From Chromera velia (taxonomy: Eukaryota > Sar > Chromeraceae): DNA of 59,634 nucleotides. A program made the position numbers and the translations under genes. The notes beneath the pieces were generated by a model. The model was not told the origin of the DNA. It did no database searches and saw nothing but the letters and a program-made list of their open reading frames with translations. Within the stretch, counting starts at the first letter, position 1. Every line of letters begins with the position of its first letter. Shown piece after piece: positions 47,901 through 59,618 of this stretch. The stretch lies in NCBI GenBank assembly GCA_018398765.1, contig JAHBMJ010000008.1, positions 1 through 59,634 of the forward strand. Reading direction: 5' to 3'.

Positions 47901-49215
47901 TCAATTGTTTCCATCTCCGTTGGACTCTCTTGCAACTGTTTCCATTTCTCTCATCAGGTCGTCAGCCTGTTTCTCCAACTCAGTCTGCTCGTCAGACTTT
48001 CCCTTCGTCCTCCGCTCTGGTGACGCTCGCCTGACGGCCTCGTGCAGCATCCGCATTGCATCCTGCCGAGAGACGCCTTCTTTCTCGGTTGCTCTTATAT
48101 AAGCTCTGCTTGCCTTGATGAAGCTCTGAGGGTCGCGTGCTGCATCGAGAATAATTCGAGAGGCTCGGTCAAAGAAGACAAATAAGATCCGGTCCGCTGA
48201 GCCGGAGGCAGAATATTTGAATTTGAGCGGTTGGGATAATTCGAAGAGTGCGTTTTGCATCTTCGGCAGTGCCTCTGCAACAGGCTTCAGCTTGAAGGTC
48301 GGGTCCCGCTTACGGGCTCGCATCTCCGCCTCCTTCCTCATCAAACCCACCCCAAGGACCAGAGCCCACTCCTCGGGCTCTGCGAGACCGAGGGACCGAA
48401 ACACACGCGGCAGAACGGAGGCGAATCCCCTTTTCGCTTCGTTGTCGTCGTCGAAAAGCAGGAGCTTGCGAGACGTCTGCACGACGCTTGCAGCTGCCCA
48501 CGCCCGAAGTATGAAGCTCATGATTGGAAGCAGGCGCCTGCATGCGGAACAAATCAATGAAAGGAATGCAGAGGTTGAAAGGAACCGACGTTCAATCGCA
48601 CCCAAAGGAAACGCAGTGAGTGGCTACACAGACGACCGACCTGCAGATGGGCTTGCAGGGACGCAGATGAAAAAGGGGGCATGTGCACAGAAGTCCTCAT
48701 CGTTTCTTTATGTGTTGTTCACTCTCTTTCCAAATAGCCCACAGCACAGACCTCACAACAGAGACAAGCAAGAAAGCAGAAAACGCTCGCACGATCTTCT
48801 TTCTGATTCTCTCCTTAGACCCCTTTCGATCCTTTCTGTTCTACTTGAAGACAACAAGTCCTTTCAATATAAGAAGCAACAACCTTCCTTCTTTTACCCT
48901 TCCTTCGGAAAAAGCTACAAGGACCAAAAACCATTTTGCCGCGGCGACACTCCCGTCTGCTGACCTTCGCTCTTCGTCTGAAAGCTTTACTTGAGAAGCA
49001 AAAGCTACCAGAATGTCGATCACCGGCTCTGAAAAGTCCGATACGTGTGACCTAATTCTCTTGTACATTGCGTTTTTTTGGGTCTCGCTCAGACCCGCTG
49101 CCTCCGAAGGCCACTTCCCCATCCCAACGAGTGCACTTCCAATCACAGGCCCAACGTGCTGCACTTTCACACACACACACACACACGCACGCAAGCACAC
49201 AAGCACAAAGGCACA

Positions 49216-49275
<60 letters not shown>

Positions 49276-51559
49276 AAGAGAAATGGATCTGACATACTGC
49301 GAACACCACGCACTGCAATGGAACCGACGAACGCAACTTCTCCCTCACACCGCACACTCTTCGGCCTAAACTTGCCCTCCCACAAAAGTCGGTGCTTCGA
49401 CCCCATCTTCAAAAAAAAAATCTTGCAGTTCGATGAAAGGAAGGAAGGAAGCCAAAACGAAGGGCTCACTCATCCCAAGAAACGATTCTATGGGGGGACT
49501 TCTTGACAATGAAGACGAACCGCGGTAGACGGAGTTTCATACCGATGTGGCTTCCATGTCTCTGTCGGCATCTATCGTTCTCTTCCTTGGCTGCTTATTT
49601 CAATCAGTACTTGACGAGATTCCTTGACTAACGGTTTCGGACCTCGCTCACTGCATACACTAGATTCCCTTCCGGCCACGTTTCCCGTATGAAACAGGAA
49701 AGAGAAGAAAAAAGAGAAAGGACAAAGGAAATCAATCAAGGGACAGTGAGTGACCTCTCGAATACATTCGTTAGGGTCCTTGGTCTCAGACAGATAACGC
49801 TGGACGTGCCACCAGACTAAGCAGCACTTCCTTGCCATTGTCTTGCGAGTCTTCACCTTCAACCTCTTCACAACCTGCACGCTCTCAACACATGCAGAAA
49901 TAGAAAAGGAGCTGCAAGAAAGAGAAGAGACACGGAGAGCCGACAGAAAGAAGCATCTGATGACAGACGGAAGAGAAAACGATTGAAATCATGATTAGAT
50001 AAAACAAAGCTTCTTTCCCCGCTTCTAGCTTTCACTTTTGAACTTCCTCGTTGAGCGACTAACTGTGTTACGGTTATCCTCGCTCATGCTTATGCAAACA
50101 GAAAGAAGCATCTGGCCACCGAATCGTCCAGAAGCTCGCGCCCGAAAGTCACTATGTTTCGAATGGAATCCGTAAACTGCGGAGAAAACTCCTTCACGTC
50201 CTCACACATCAACCCACCTTAAACTCCATCCAGTACTCATAAAACTCAGATCCCCATAAGTCCGTCATGTGCGCAGACGTAAAGAGTTCCAGCTGCTGGT
50301 CCGGAGTTTCAAGCATCTTCTTGAGAAGGAGATTGTAGTTGGCGTCCTCCTTGAACTTTCTCCCGAGATCTCTTTCAATTCTTGCCTCCTCCTCCACAGG
50401 GTTGTAAAGGAGGTTGTCTGAAATGTGACTCGTGTCGTATCTGCAGTAGAAGAACACTTGTGTTTTATCAATCTCTGTGTGTGTGCCTGTCTGCCTTGCT
50501 CACTGCCCCCCGCCCCGCTTCCTTCCTCTCTCTCCTTTGCTTCTGAAGCGTGCCCCTCCCCCTGTCTTTGTCTAGTCCCCTACATTTCTCTTGGTCCGTT
50601 TGTCTCTCTCGTGCCCCCCGCCCCCCGACGCTGACAAGTCGCCTGCCTGCCTACTTTTTTGCATCAGGAAACCTGCCTTGTTTTATCAGGAAACCGACCT
50701 TTGTGCATCAGGAAACCTACCTTTTTGCATCAGGAAACCATGATTCCATATCGTCTTCGTATTCCTCGTCCACCATGTACACGTACTCGTCGTATCTGGT
50801 GGACAGCCCCTCGATCTGAGTCCCCGCCCTCCCCTCTTGTTTCTTCGCATCCGTCTCCTCTTTTTCCTTCATGATCTGCTTCAGCTTGAAGACCTGAGAC
50901 CGCGTCAGTTTGATCTTCACGGCCTCAGGCAGGTCCTCCTCGTCCCTCATCAAGTTCAGGCGCTGCTGTAGCCCGTCAGGGTTCTTCTTCACCTCGCTGT
51001 TGACAAAATTTTGAAGAAACAGACGCTCGACGGCCGTCATATTTCCAACAGGCATGGGAAGCTCCACGTATTCATCGCCCTTCTTACTCTTTCCCCACAC
51101 AACGTCCACCCTGTCACCCTCTGCCGACATGGCCCCAATCACTCTCGACTCCCCTGGCATTAGCACAGGGGCTGCTTCTGCTCTGGGCTTGACCTCTGCT
51201 GACTCTTCTGATGGAGACGGCGCTGCAAAGCGGGGAGTGACCTGCTTCTTGCATTCGGACAAGAAGGAAGAGACGGCATTGCCTCTACAATGGCGTCCCA
51301 CCCCTGCAAAGAGAGTGCAGCATATGGAAAGATTCTTGACAGCTGCAGCTCCTACCAGACCGATCTGTTGCATGCACCTGGTGCAGATGAAGGCAGGTGA
51401 GAAGATGACAGCCGGAATTGCGAGAGACGGAAAAAACAGTCACGTACTTGCGAAAGGGGCGTTGAGGAAGGCCAGTCCCGTCTGCCTGCTGTCGAGGGTT
51501 CCGCCCAACCTCAAGGCTGAAAAGAAAAACGCGGAAAACAAAACGCAAGCTCGTGGCAT
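47901..51559 (-). CDS. Unrecognised protein with plastid-type leader
   Basis: Exons on the minus strand: 51559-51448, 51303-50721, 50440-50218, 49874-49755, 49158-48884 and 48537-47901, together 649 codons plus TGA. Junctions are in phase. The fifth donor (GTTGTT) is weak; a better-looking donor at 48897 (GTAAAA) would break the frame. The N-terminus MPRACVLFSAFFFSAL is a signal-peptide-like stretch, followed by LAFLNAPFARVGRH, which resembles the Phe-containing start of transit peptides in secondary plastids. The body has KKNPDGLQQRLNLMRDEEDL, an acidic DEEYEDDMESWF, a charged helix (NPVEEEARIERDL), a basic KRLKVKTRKTMARK, and a mostly helical C-terminal region ending in an acidic tail. No known domain is recognised. 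A 22-bp tandem repeat spans the exon 2 donor. Confidence 0.68.
49168..49282. repeat. Intronic CA/GA microsatellites
   Basis: (CA)n, ACGC-interrupted, followed by (GA)n. On the minus strand the GT/TG run directly precedes the CAG acceptor at 49159-49161. Confidence 0.9.
50651..50738. repeat. 22-bp tandem repeat duplicating a splice donor
   Basis: Four units with a common ATCAGGAAAC start at 50663, 50685, 50707 and 50729. On the minus strand the unit nearest the exon contains the exon 2 end and its AG|GTAGGT donor. Adjacent units supply GTCGGT and GTAGGC look-alikes 22 and more bases further on. Confidence 0.9.
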
Positions 51560-52362
51560 CTCCTTTCTCCAAACAGTCATTCCGTCTCGAGCCAAGAAAA
51601 AATCGTTCCAGGCTGCACAAGGCACGCAGCCTTATCGCGGAAGCTTACAGGCAAGGAGAGACACACTGAAAGACAAGAAAGTTGGAGGGTTTACCCCTAA
51701 CCGATTCACATTTACTACATACGAAGATGAGTTTCCGCTGGCAAATATTTGCTAGTGGCTCATTTGATCACACATTATGCGTGGTCGAAGCTGTTCATGC
51801 GGATGTGAACTTTCCACGTAAACCGATCAATCGGATGGCTAGCTGTGCTTCCCGGATGGCAGTGAAGGAATCCGGCAGTCTGCACGACTGGTCACTGAGA
51901 CAATCTGAGACACCAAAGCAACAGTGTGGAGACGCCGTGAAGTTGGAGCTTGACCGAGCTATCATGCACATGCAGATGTTTGACGGGGCCGCAGCCCGCG
52001 CCCGCGGGACGCATGCGCGAGGTCTTAAAACGCGAAATCTGACCACAATCTCACCCGAGTATTTTTCAATGTTTTTCCGGGGCCGCACATTTTCAGAAAG
52101 AAAAATGGCAGCTGGGGCACTGAGATGATCTGAGATGAGCTCCTCTATAGCTCAGGCTGTCAAGGTGCCTTGCTGCCTGTGATTGTCTGTGTGTGCCGCC
52201 TGCTGTCTGTCGGTGAACGAACGATTGGTCACAGCTGCAGCACCAGCCTTTCAGTCGACCTCTCGTTCAGGCTTGAAGGTCCACTTCATTGCTTTGTGTT
52301 TGAAAGAAAACTTTTGCAGTCTCAGTTCCCCACCAACTTGACTCAAGTCATCAAAGCAGTCA
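51560..52362. promoter_or_regulatory. Shared upstream region of two divergent genes
   Basis: About 800 bp separate the ATG of the plastid-leader gene (-) from the ATG of the fatty-acid fusion gene (+), so their promoters must lie here. A GC-palindromic block and a TTTCCGGGGCCGC repeat core lie at 51985-52090. No TATA box stands out. Confidence 0.5.
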
Positions 52363-54100
52363 ATGACAGGGTCCTTCACTGAGTTCTGGAGCCGACCTGG
52401 CGTCGGCTCCGAGCTTGCCAGCTCCTTCCAATGGCCAATTTTGATCTCTATTTGCGTTTACATTCCGGTCGTGATGGGGTTGGTAAAGTTCATGAAGAAA
52501 AGAGAGGCCCTGGAATTGAAGTGGGTGAGCCTCATCTGGTACACGGCCCTCTCTGTCCTGTCAGGGATGGGAGCAGGCATGATGGTCAGCTGCTTTTTCG
52601 AGTAGCTTCTCTGGTGCCCCAGTCGAGGTTTTTTCTGTTTTGCAGCTGCCGGAGCATCTTCCTTCTGTTCTTCTTTCAAGGTGATCTATCTCTGTTTTAT
52701 ATCTCGTTCAGGTATTCGACGATGCTTCTTTGTTGACTCGTGCATTTGAGCCCGAGGACAACTACAAGGTGAGCGACGGATGCACTTCTCGGCTCTTCAT
52801 CTTAAGCTTGGAAACCTCTCTTGTGTTTGAGTTTGGAAGTAAGAGAGCTAGAGAGACGCGCAGGTTAGGCAAGGACAACAAAATGATGTTTGTGCGGTGT
52901 CCTTGTCGTTTAGAGAAACGAAAGAAACGCGTGCAAGCAGCGTGCTCTTTTCCTTTCTTCGATGGCGCTCTCGTCTCTGATCTTCTGCAGTCCGCCGGTC
53001 GTGTGAAGATGTCGGCACTTCGTTTGTTCTTCTCTAAGCTTAGTCACCTGTCGTTCATGTCGCGAAAAAGAAACTCCATCACTTCAAAGTGGCTTGATCC
53101 ATGGCGTGAACATTAGTTGGCGTGCGTACGTGTGTTTCCTCTGCAGCCCGCTACTCGTGCCGCTGTCGCCCTCTTCTGTCTGACGAAGACTCTGGAGTTC
53201 GGCGACACCATCCTCCTGGCTCTCAAGAAACGCCCAGTCTCCTTTCTTCACTCTTTCCACCATTTCACAGTGGTCAGTCAGCACAACAATTGCACCTCGT
53301 CTTGCGGCTCTTAACTCCCGGAGGACTTGCATTGATGAAATAGATGTCCCAGAAAGTCACAATTGCCACACGTACGACATTACGCACGCGGTCATTGAAC
53401 AGCGTCTAAGGAGACGGCAATTATGCATGAGTCGGCTTACGAATGACAGCCGGTGAATCCTTCCAGCAGAGCACATGGGGGATGGATGTAGTGAGAGAGC
53501 TGAGTTTCCTCTTCCGCCCCTTCTCGCTCGCAGGCACTGTACTGCTGGCATGCCCAGCTGGTCAACGTTTCCTTCGCACACCTCTTCGTCCTCATCAACC
53601 TGTGCGTCCACGCGACCATGTACGGCTACTATGCCCTCTCGGTCGTCTTCAAGGGATCCAGAGGGAGTCAGGGCATCGCTGGGGCAATCTGCGCATGCCT
53701 TTTCACCCTCCGCCCCTACATCACCTCTTTCCAGCTTGCGCAGATGTTCGTCGGCTCCGCAATTTCCTGGTGCGCTGTCCACGGTCAGGCGGGGATTCTG
53801 GTCAACGACGTGGAGAAGAACAACGCCAAATGGTCAGTCGGGGGCGTAAAAACTGCAGAGTCGACCGAAAACGAGAAAAGACATGAGCAAGTGAAGATCT
53901 GTCGTCCTCTCTGAATGTCGTCCTGCATTGCTGTTTGATGTGTGAAAGTGCCCCAATTGTTGTCGTCTGCAGGGCTCTCGCGATGTACGTCTCGTATGCT
54001 GTCCTTTTCGGGCATTTCTACGTGAGGAGTTACTTCAAGGGGTACCGGGCGGCGATGACGACGCTGATGGCCTCTTTCCACGCCTTTGCGCTCTACGGAC
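52363..54100 (+). other. ELO elongase domain of the fusion
   Basis: ELO family hallmarks: a start region with FTEFW and YIPVVMGLVKFMKKREALELK, then KTLEFGDTI, the SFLHSFHH histidine box (HxxHH, exon 3), NLCVHATMYGYY and ITSFQLAQMFVG (exon 4), and LFGHFYVRSYFKG (exon 5). ELO enzymes condense malonyl-CoA with acyl-CoA in the ER. All key motifs look intact, so the domain is probably active. Confidence 0.92.
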
Positions 54101-56404
54101 TCTTCATGGTGGCCTGGCACGACGCCAGAATGCGCCTTCTTGTCGAGGTCTGTCTGCGTATCAGTCAGTCAGTCAGTCAGGGAAAAAAAGAGAAGGGAAA
54201 AGAAAGAAGCCTATGATCTATCGGTCAGCAGTCCAAGTCCAAGGAGGCGAACATTTTCTTTCCTTTTCAGCGCAAGACAGACACCAATGCAGATTTTGAA
54301 CGCCCCTAGTATAGTACGGGTCTGGTCGGGAACCCCTCTTTTTGCAGTCTTGACACACACCCGCATGGTTTCAGTGAGGGAGCGCAACCCAACCACTTAC
54401 AAAGACACTTGGTGAAGCTTGCAGGATGACATCTGTCGAGAATGAAAAATGAATGCTGCGTCAAAAAGAATGGGGGCTGTGTTTGACAGACCTAACCTGA
54501 CTGATAATTCCCTCACGTCCGTGCATGCATGCATGCAAGCAGGTGTTCGTCATGTGGCAGATCTGTGGCTTTGGAATCACTGTGGGCGCACACAGACTCT
54601 GGGCGCACAGGTCCGTCCGTCTGTCTGCAAATAACGCCGTTAAAAAAAAAGGGGGGGAAGAGGTGTGCAACGCATGTTTCTTCCCCTCTCTCTCGCATCT
54701 GACGCTAGTGCCTGCCTGCCTCATTGGCTTGGGGGTAAGTGCGCATCCTCTTGGTTTTTCCAGTTGTACCAGACACAGTCTTTCCCTTTTTCCTGCAGTC
54801 TTCCCCTCCTCTTTCTGTTTGCAACCGTGCCGCAAGGTATGAGGAGTGAGTCTTCATTGACGGACAATCGTGCCCAACTTACGGAACACCGTCTGTTTGA
54901 AGCATGCGTATGCATCTTTCTCTCTCCCCTCCTGCCTCTGCACTTGCAGGTCTTTTGAGGCGAAGCTTCCAGCCCGTGTATTCCTGATGATTCTCAACTC
55001 CATCGCTTCTCAGGTCCGTCCGTCCCTCTGTCAGTTGGTGAGGCAAATGCACGCACAAATACATATGTGTGTGGATGTTTATACGCGGTCCAGAAAACAG
55101 ATACGTAGGAGGGCAGGCATTCAGAACGGAGGAACCGACGCCCCTTTTGCTTGATTAAAAAGAAAACAGGAGAAAGACGGCAGAGAGGGCTGCACGAATT
55201 CTCCACCTTAAGTGAGTTGCCTTCATCTTTCTTTCTGTATTCGAAGATGCTGGTTCTGCGTCCGTTTGGATTGTCGGAGACAATGTCGGGGCTGGCCGGG
55301 CAGCGAAGGGTTTGGTGAAACACGCCTCCCTTTTCTTTGCCCCTTTACTGCTTGTCTTTCTTTGCAGGGCTCCATTTTGCACTGGGCAAGAGACCACAGA
55401 ACACACCACCGCCACTCAGAAACTGACAAGGACCCCCACAATGCAAAGAAGGGTTTCTGGTCAGTCGCAGGCAGGCAGAAGAGAAGGGAGATAACCGGCG
55501 GGCACTCTCTCTTCTCTCTGCTTTGCAATGTGCCACCGCTCTTTCTCTTTTATTAATATTGTGGAAGGGGTGGACAAGAGGGAAAGCACGGGAGCGAGAA
55601 GCAAGTTGTGGTCTCCCAACCCAAACAAGCGCACAAGAGAGAATTCAGGACGAAAGAGGGAGCTGCACAAAAGGCCTGCGTCATCTTTGACGGTTCTTTG
55701 TTTCTTCCCATTGAGCCCGCGCTTACCGTTGCTACAAATTTCAGACCAACAAGAGACAAGGTTAGGACGATGTGGTCATCGGCTCCCACCGTGCTTCTGT
55801 CTGTACAGGTACGCACACATGGGCTGGCTCCTTCTGAACAAGCCGGACGAGGTGAAGCACGCAGGAAGAGAGATCGACTGCAGGTCCGTCTCTCTCTCTT
55901 TTCTCTCTCCAGTTTTGTTTGTGTGTTGATGCACCTTCTGCAGAACCTGTGCTGTCTTTTTCTCCGTCACCTTCTTTTCCCTTTTGTTCTCCCCTTCGCG
56001 CGTCTTTCTTTGTATCTTGACTTTGGAGGGTCTCTGTGGGCCTGCTTCCCTGGCCGCGTTTCCTTTCACAAAGGTTTGGAACGTGTACAGGTCGGTCCCG
56101 ATTCCGACTTTTTTTCTCTCTCGTCCGACCCTGGCTTCCTTCCCTGATTGCTGTGAGACAGAGACAGAGAGAGAGACCCTGTTGCATGGATGGATGCATG
56201 CAGAGACCTGTACGCGGATCCTGTGGTGATGCTCCAGAAGAGGTTCGATCCCTGGTGGAACTTTTCCTTCTGCTTCCTTCTCCCGGCTTTTTATGGCTGG
56301 GCTGTCTACGGGTCCTTCTGGCTAGGCTTCTTCGTCCACGGGTGCCTCCGCTGGATTGTTGTCCTCCATGCCACGTGGTACGTCTCTCTTTCTCTCTCTC
56401 TCTT

Positions 56405-56438
<34 letters not shown>

Positions 56439-56462
56439 TCTCACACACACACACTCACTCAG

Positions 56463-56496
<34 letters not shown>

Positions 56497-56507
56497 TCAC
56501 TCAGTCA

Positions 56508-56558
<51 letters not shown>

Positions 56559-59500
56559 TCCTCACGGGTGTGTAGGTTTGCGGAATGTGTATGTGAGGGC
56601 GGTGTCCGTTTGTCCATCCGTTCGGTTGGGGGGGCGTCAAGATGATTTCAGCAAGCATGTCCCTGTCCGTTTCTGACTCCTGTGAACTGAAAGAATCAGT
56701 GCGTTGATATGTCTGGTTGTTTCTTCCGCGCGGGCAGATCACTGAGTCCATGCAGTCACTTACTTGTTCTTTCCCTCCGATGTGGCCTTTCCTTTACGCG
56801 TCCTCGTGCGTGCAATGCCTGCAGGTGTGTGAACTCTGTTGCTCACTTGTGGGGAGACAGGCCTTATGACCCGAAAAGCAACCCTGCAGAGAACGTGTGG
56901 GTGTCTGTGGGTGCCGTCGGGGAGGGCTGGCACAACTGGCACCATGCGTTCCCTTTTGACTATGCTGCTTCGGAATTGGGTCTTTCATTCCAGTGGAACC
57001 CATCCAAACTTCTCATCGACTTCCTCGCAGCCATCGGACAGGTATGTGAGGAGGAGAGTAAAGGGGGGGGTATAGAGAGAGGCAGGCAGGGCCGGGCTGT
57101 CTAGACAGTCAACGAGTGTGGGTCGAAACAATAGGGGTCTGGTAATGAAAGCGGGTGTGTGTGTGTGTGTGGCTGTACATGTGTGTATCTGTCTACATGT
57201 GTGCGCTTGTGTGTAATCGTGAGCGTTCTTGTCTCTGATTCCTTTCTCTTCGCAGGTCACTCACCGCAAGCGTGCGACGAAGCACTGGCAGTCAATTGTC
57301 AAGAGCAGAGAGGCGCGTGCCGCACGGCTGCAGCATCAGCAGACAGAAAGCGAGAAGGATACCGCAGATGAAGAAGCGAGCAGCAGCTCGCCCTCTCTCA
57401 CTGTCAGCGAACCGGCGAGCGAGCCCTCGAAGGAGGAAATCGAGGAAGCAGCGGATGTTGACACAGGGTTCGAGACCACAACCACCTCTCAGGAAGGGGG
57501 GAAACGCGAGGGAGTATTGGGAGGGGTGCGAGTTGGTGGAGGACTGAAGAGAGTTCCTTCCAGTGGCGACGTCCCCTCGATGGTCCCCCGACCCTCCACG
57601 TTCACCTCGCTCCTCTTTCTTCTCCGCGATGCATCCGTCTGCGGGCTCATTGCGGCATTTGCCCTCTCATTGGTCCTCTTTGCGGACGTCCCTCGAGTCA
57701 GTCAGTCAGTCAGTCTCTCATGGAGCCGGGTAGCTAGACATCAGCCGGCAACAAAACCAAGAACTAAAATGCGCCAGAAAAGGGGCAGACTCGCTAACGG
57801 AGGCCGTAGCGTCCCTCTGTGTTGCAACGTTCATTTTTCACTGGCCCCTTCAGCAACGAAAGACATTCCAAAAGTGCGTTCTTTGTAATTGGCAAGCTGG
57901 CTGCCTGCCCGTCTGTCCTGGACCGTCTCGCTCTTGAAGTAAAATGTGAACAAAACAAACTGAAAAAAAAACCATGATGTTCCTGCATGTGCCTGACTGA
58001 CCTTCATTGCAGGTTTTGCACGGACCTCTCTGGGCCCTCTACGCGGTTGCTCAGGGCACTGTCTGTATGGGACTTTGGGTGATTGCGCAAGAGTGCGCCG
58101 CCGGAAGGTTCACATCCCGGTTTCCTCTCGTCAACCACATGGTCGGCTTGGTCGTCTCCACAACGCTGCTGATCCCCTACAGGTCGGTCGGTCGGTCGGT
58201 CAGTCAAGTCGTTGAGAGAGGAATGGGCAACTGGGGATTGTATCTGTCCTTCTGTCTTGTTGGGGGAGTTCTAGTCCCCCTGAGCGGTGCGTCGGTCATC
58301 ACATTGCCTTTCTTTCTTGGCTCTTGCTTTTGTTTTGCAGGTACGGACTGAAGCAGCAGCTCCTCGAATCCGAAGGGAGATGGGGAATTCTGCCTGCCAT
58401 CAGGGAACAAATTGTGGCACTGCCCCGACTTCCGTTGACCGTCTTCGTCCGCGTTTTCTCCAGGTTCCACCAGCACGCAAGACTGCCTGTGATCACCCTT
58501 CAGGAGACCGTCAGCCTTGCCGCCCTGTCCGCACACGTGGTCTGTCTTTTCCAGTTCTCCCGCGCCTTTGGTGTGACCTCCTTGTCCCGCTGGGTCGCGG
58601 GTCCATGGATCGTCTTTCAGGCGTGGCTGGGTGTCTACTTCGTTCTTCTCTCGGTGAAGGACGAGAAGGTTCGTTCGTTGGCAGGGAGTGGAGGTTTTTC
58701 TTTTTTTCTCAATTTGCCTTTCTGTCGGTCCTCGCAGGATGATAGATTTCGCTGCACCGTGTGTGTGTGTGTGTGCCCTGTATCTCTGGAGACTCGTTTT
58801 CTTCAAGCGGGGCATGACATGAGACGCACAGCTCCTGGGTCCTTCCTGATCGGGTGTCTAGTTCCTTCCTTGTCTTTCATTGCCATTTCTTTTCTTTTTG
58901 TCTGCATGTGTCTGCAGGTCCATTCCCTCGCCTCTGCTGCTGAGGAGAATGAGAGAGAAAGAGAAACCGTGGCCTCTCCGGCTGCTTCCCCTTCGCCTCT
59001 CGCGGTCGAGGATGATCCCGAGGAAATCTTCAGATGGAGATGGATCAAGGCGTCTCTCCAGGTATGCGTGCCACCGCGGTACAGCCTAGGCTTCTCATTA
59101 AGTTGCTTGCATGTACGAAGGAAGACCGCATGCGACAACCTGCATGCATGCATATGCCAAAATGAATCAACAACCACTCGAGGGGTCAAGCGGTGATTGT
59201 CAATCAGTCTTTTGTTGGAGGAGAACGCTGTGTTGGTTGTCTCGTTCACATTCACTTGACTCATCCATCCATGTGCGTTGTGTGTCGTCGCAGATTGCTC
59301 TTCCCTCCTCGACACCGGTGCTTCCCTCTTTTTTCGTCCACTTTCTGGAGTTTGTGCATCACAACCTCCTGAAAGTGCATGCCTTGCACTCTGCAACGAA
59401 AACAAAGGTAGATAAAATGTCTCACAATTGTTTCGTTTCCTCTTTCTTTCTTTCTTTCCTTCGGGGAGGGACTGAATGGTCCCGTTTGATGATCGAGTCG

Positions 59501-59618
59501 CCTGTGTAGATCTGTCTGTCTTCGTGGTTTGACAAAACCCAAATTCATTCCCTGCCAGCTTTTCCCATTTCCATTTTCTCACAAAAAATACTGCCAGCAG
59601 CAGGAATCTACACGCTGA
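52363..59618 (+). CDS. Elongase / delta-9-type desaturase / delta-12-like fusion
   Basis: Seventeen exons: 52363-52584, 52712-52768, 53147-53272, 53534-53832, 53973-54147, 54543-54610, 54950-55013, 55368-55459, 55809-55883, 56204-56377, 56825-57041, 57256-57696, 58013-58182, 58341-58668, 58918-59061, 59294-59407 and 59559-59618. Every junction keeps phase, giving 941 residues and a TGA. Residues 1 to about 275 are an ELO elongase (3-ketoacyl-CoA synthase). About 270-523 are an acyl-CoA delta-9-type desaturase with all three histidine boxes. 524-670 form an acidic Ser/Glu linker ending in a membrane segment. 671-941 resemble a delta-12 (FAD2-type) desaturase without most catalytic histidines. 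All three families are multi-span ER-membrane proteins acting on fatty acyl chains. The elongase-to-desaturase passage occurs inside one exon (53973-54147), so it is not an artefact of joining two genes. The final exon is the least certain. Confidence 0.85.
54060..57041 (+). other. Acyl-CoA delta-9-type desaturase domain of the fusion
   Basis: Stearoyl-CoA desaturase motifs in order: GITVGAHRLWAHRS (box 1, exons 6-7), DHRTHHRHSETDKDPHN (box 2, exon 8), YAHMGWLL, CVNSVAHLWGDRPYD (additional metal-site His) and VGEGWHNWHHAFPFDY (box 3, exon 11; the usual HNYHH reads HNWHH). These di-iron enzymes put the first double bond in acyl-CoA. No cytochrome b5 domain follows, so electrons would need a separate donor. 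Confidence 0.93.
56390..56555. repeat. Intronic CT/CA/GT microsatellites
   Basis: (CTCTTT)n, (CA)n, (CT)n and (GT)n tracts lie in series just after the exon 10 donor of the fusion gene. Open frames across them are artefacts. Confidence 0.9.
58013..59618 (+). other. Delta-12 desaturase-like domain without most His boxes
   Basis: Exon 13 matches the FAD2/FAD3 region around box 1, but GLWVIAQECAAGRF replaces the usual A-H-E-C-G-H; the neighbouring VNHMVGLVV and STTLLIPY fit the family. Exon 14 begins where HxxHH box 2 would be, but reads YGLKQQLLESEGRWG. Membrane segments follow (AALSAHVVCLF, AGPWIVFQAWLGVYFV). Exon 15 contains RWRWIKASLQ and exon 16 EFVHHNLLKVHALHSATK, aligning with the third box but keeping only the second His pair. 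Di-iron binding is therefore unlikely. Similarity is read by eye. Confidence 0.75.

Noticed and set aside
56190-56676. ORFs continuing beyond exon 10 of the fusion gene
   Set aside because: They read into CT/CA/GT microsatellites after a clear GTACGT donor. Only 56204-56377 matches the desaturase.
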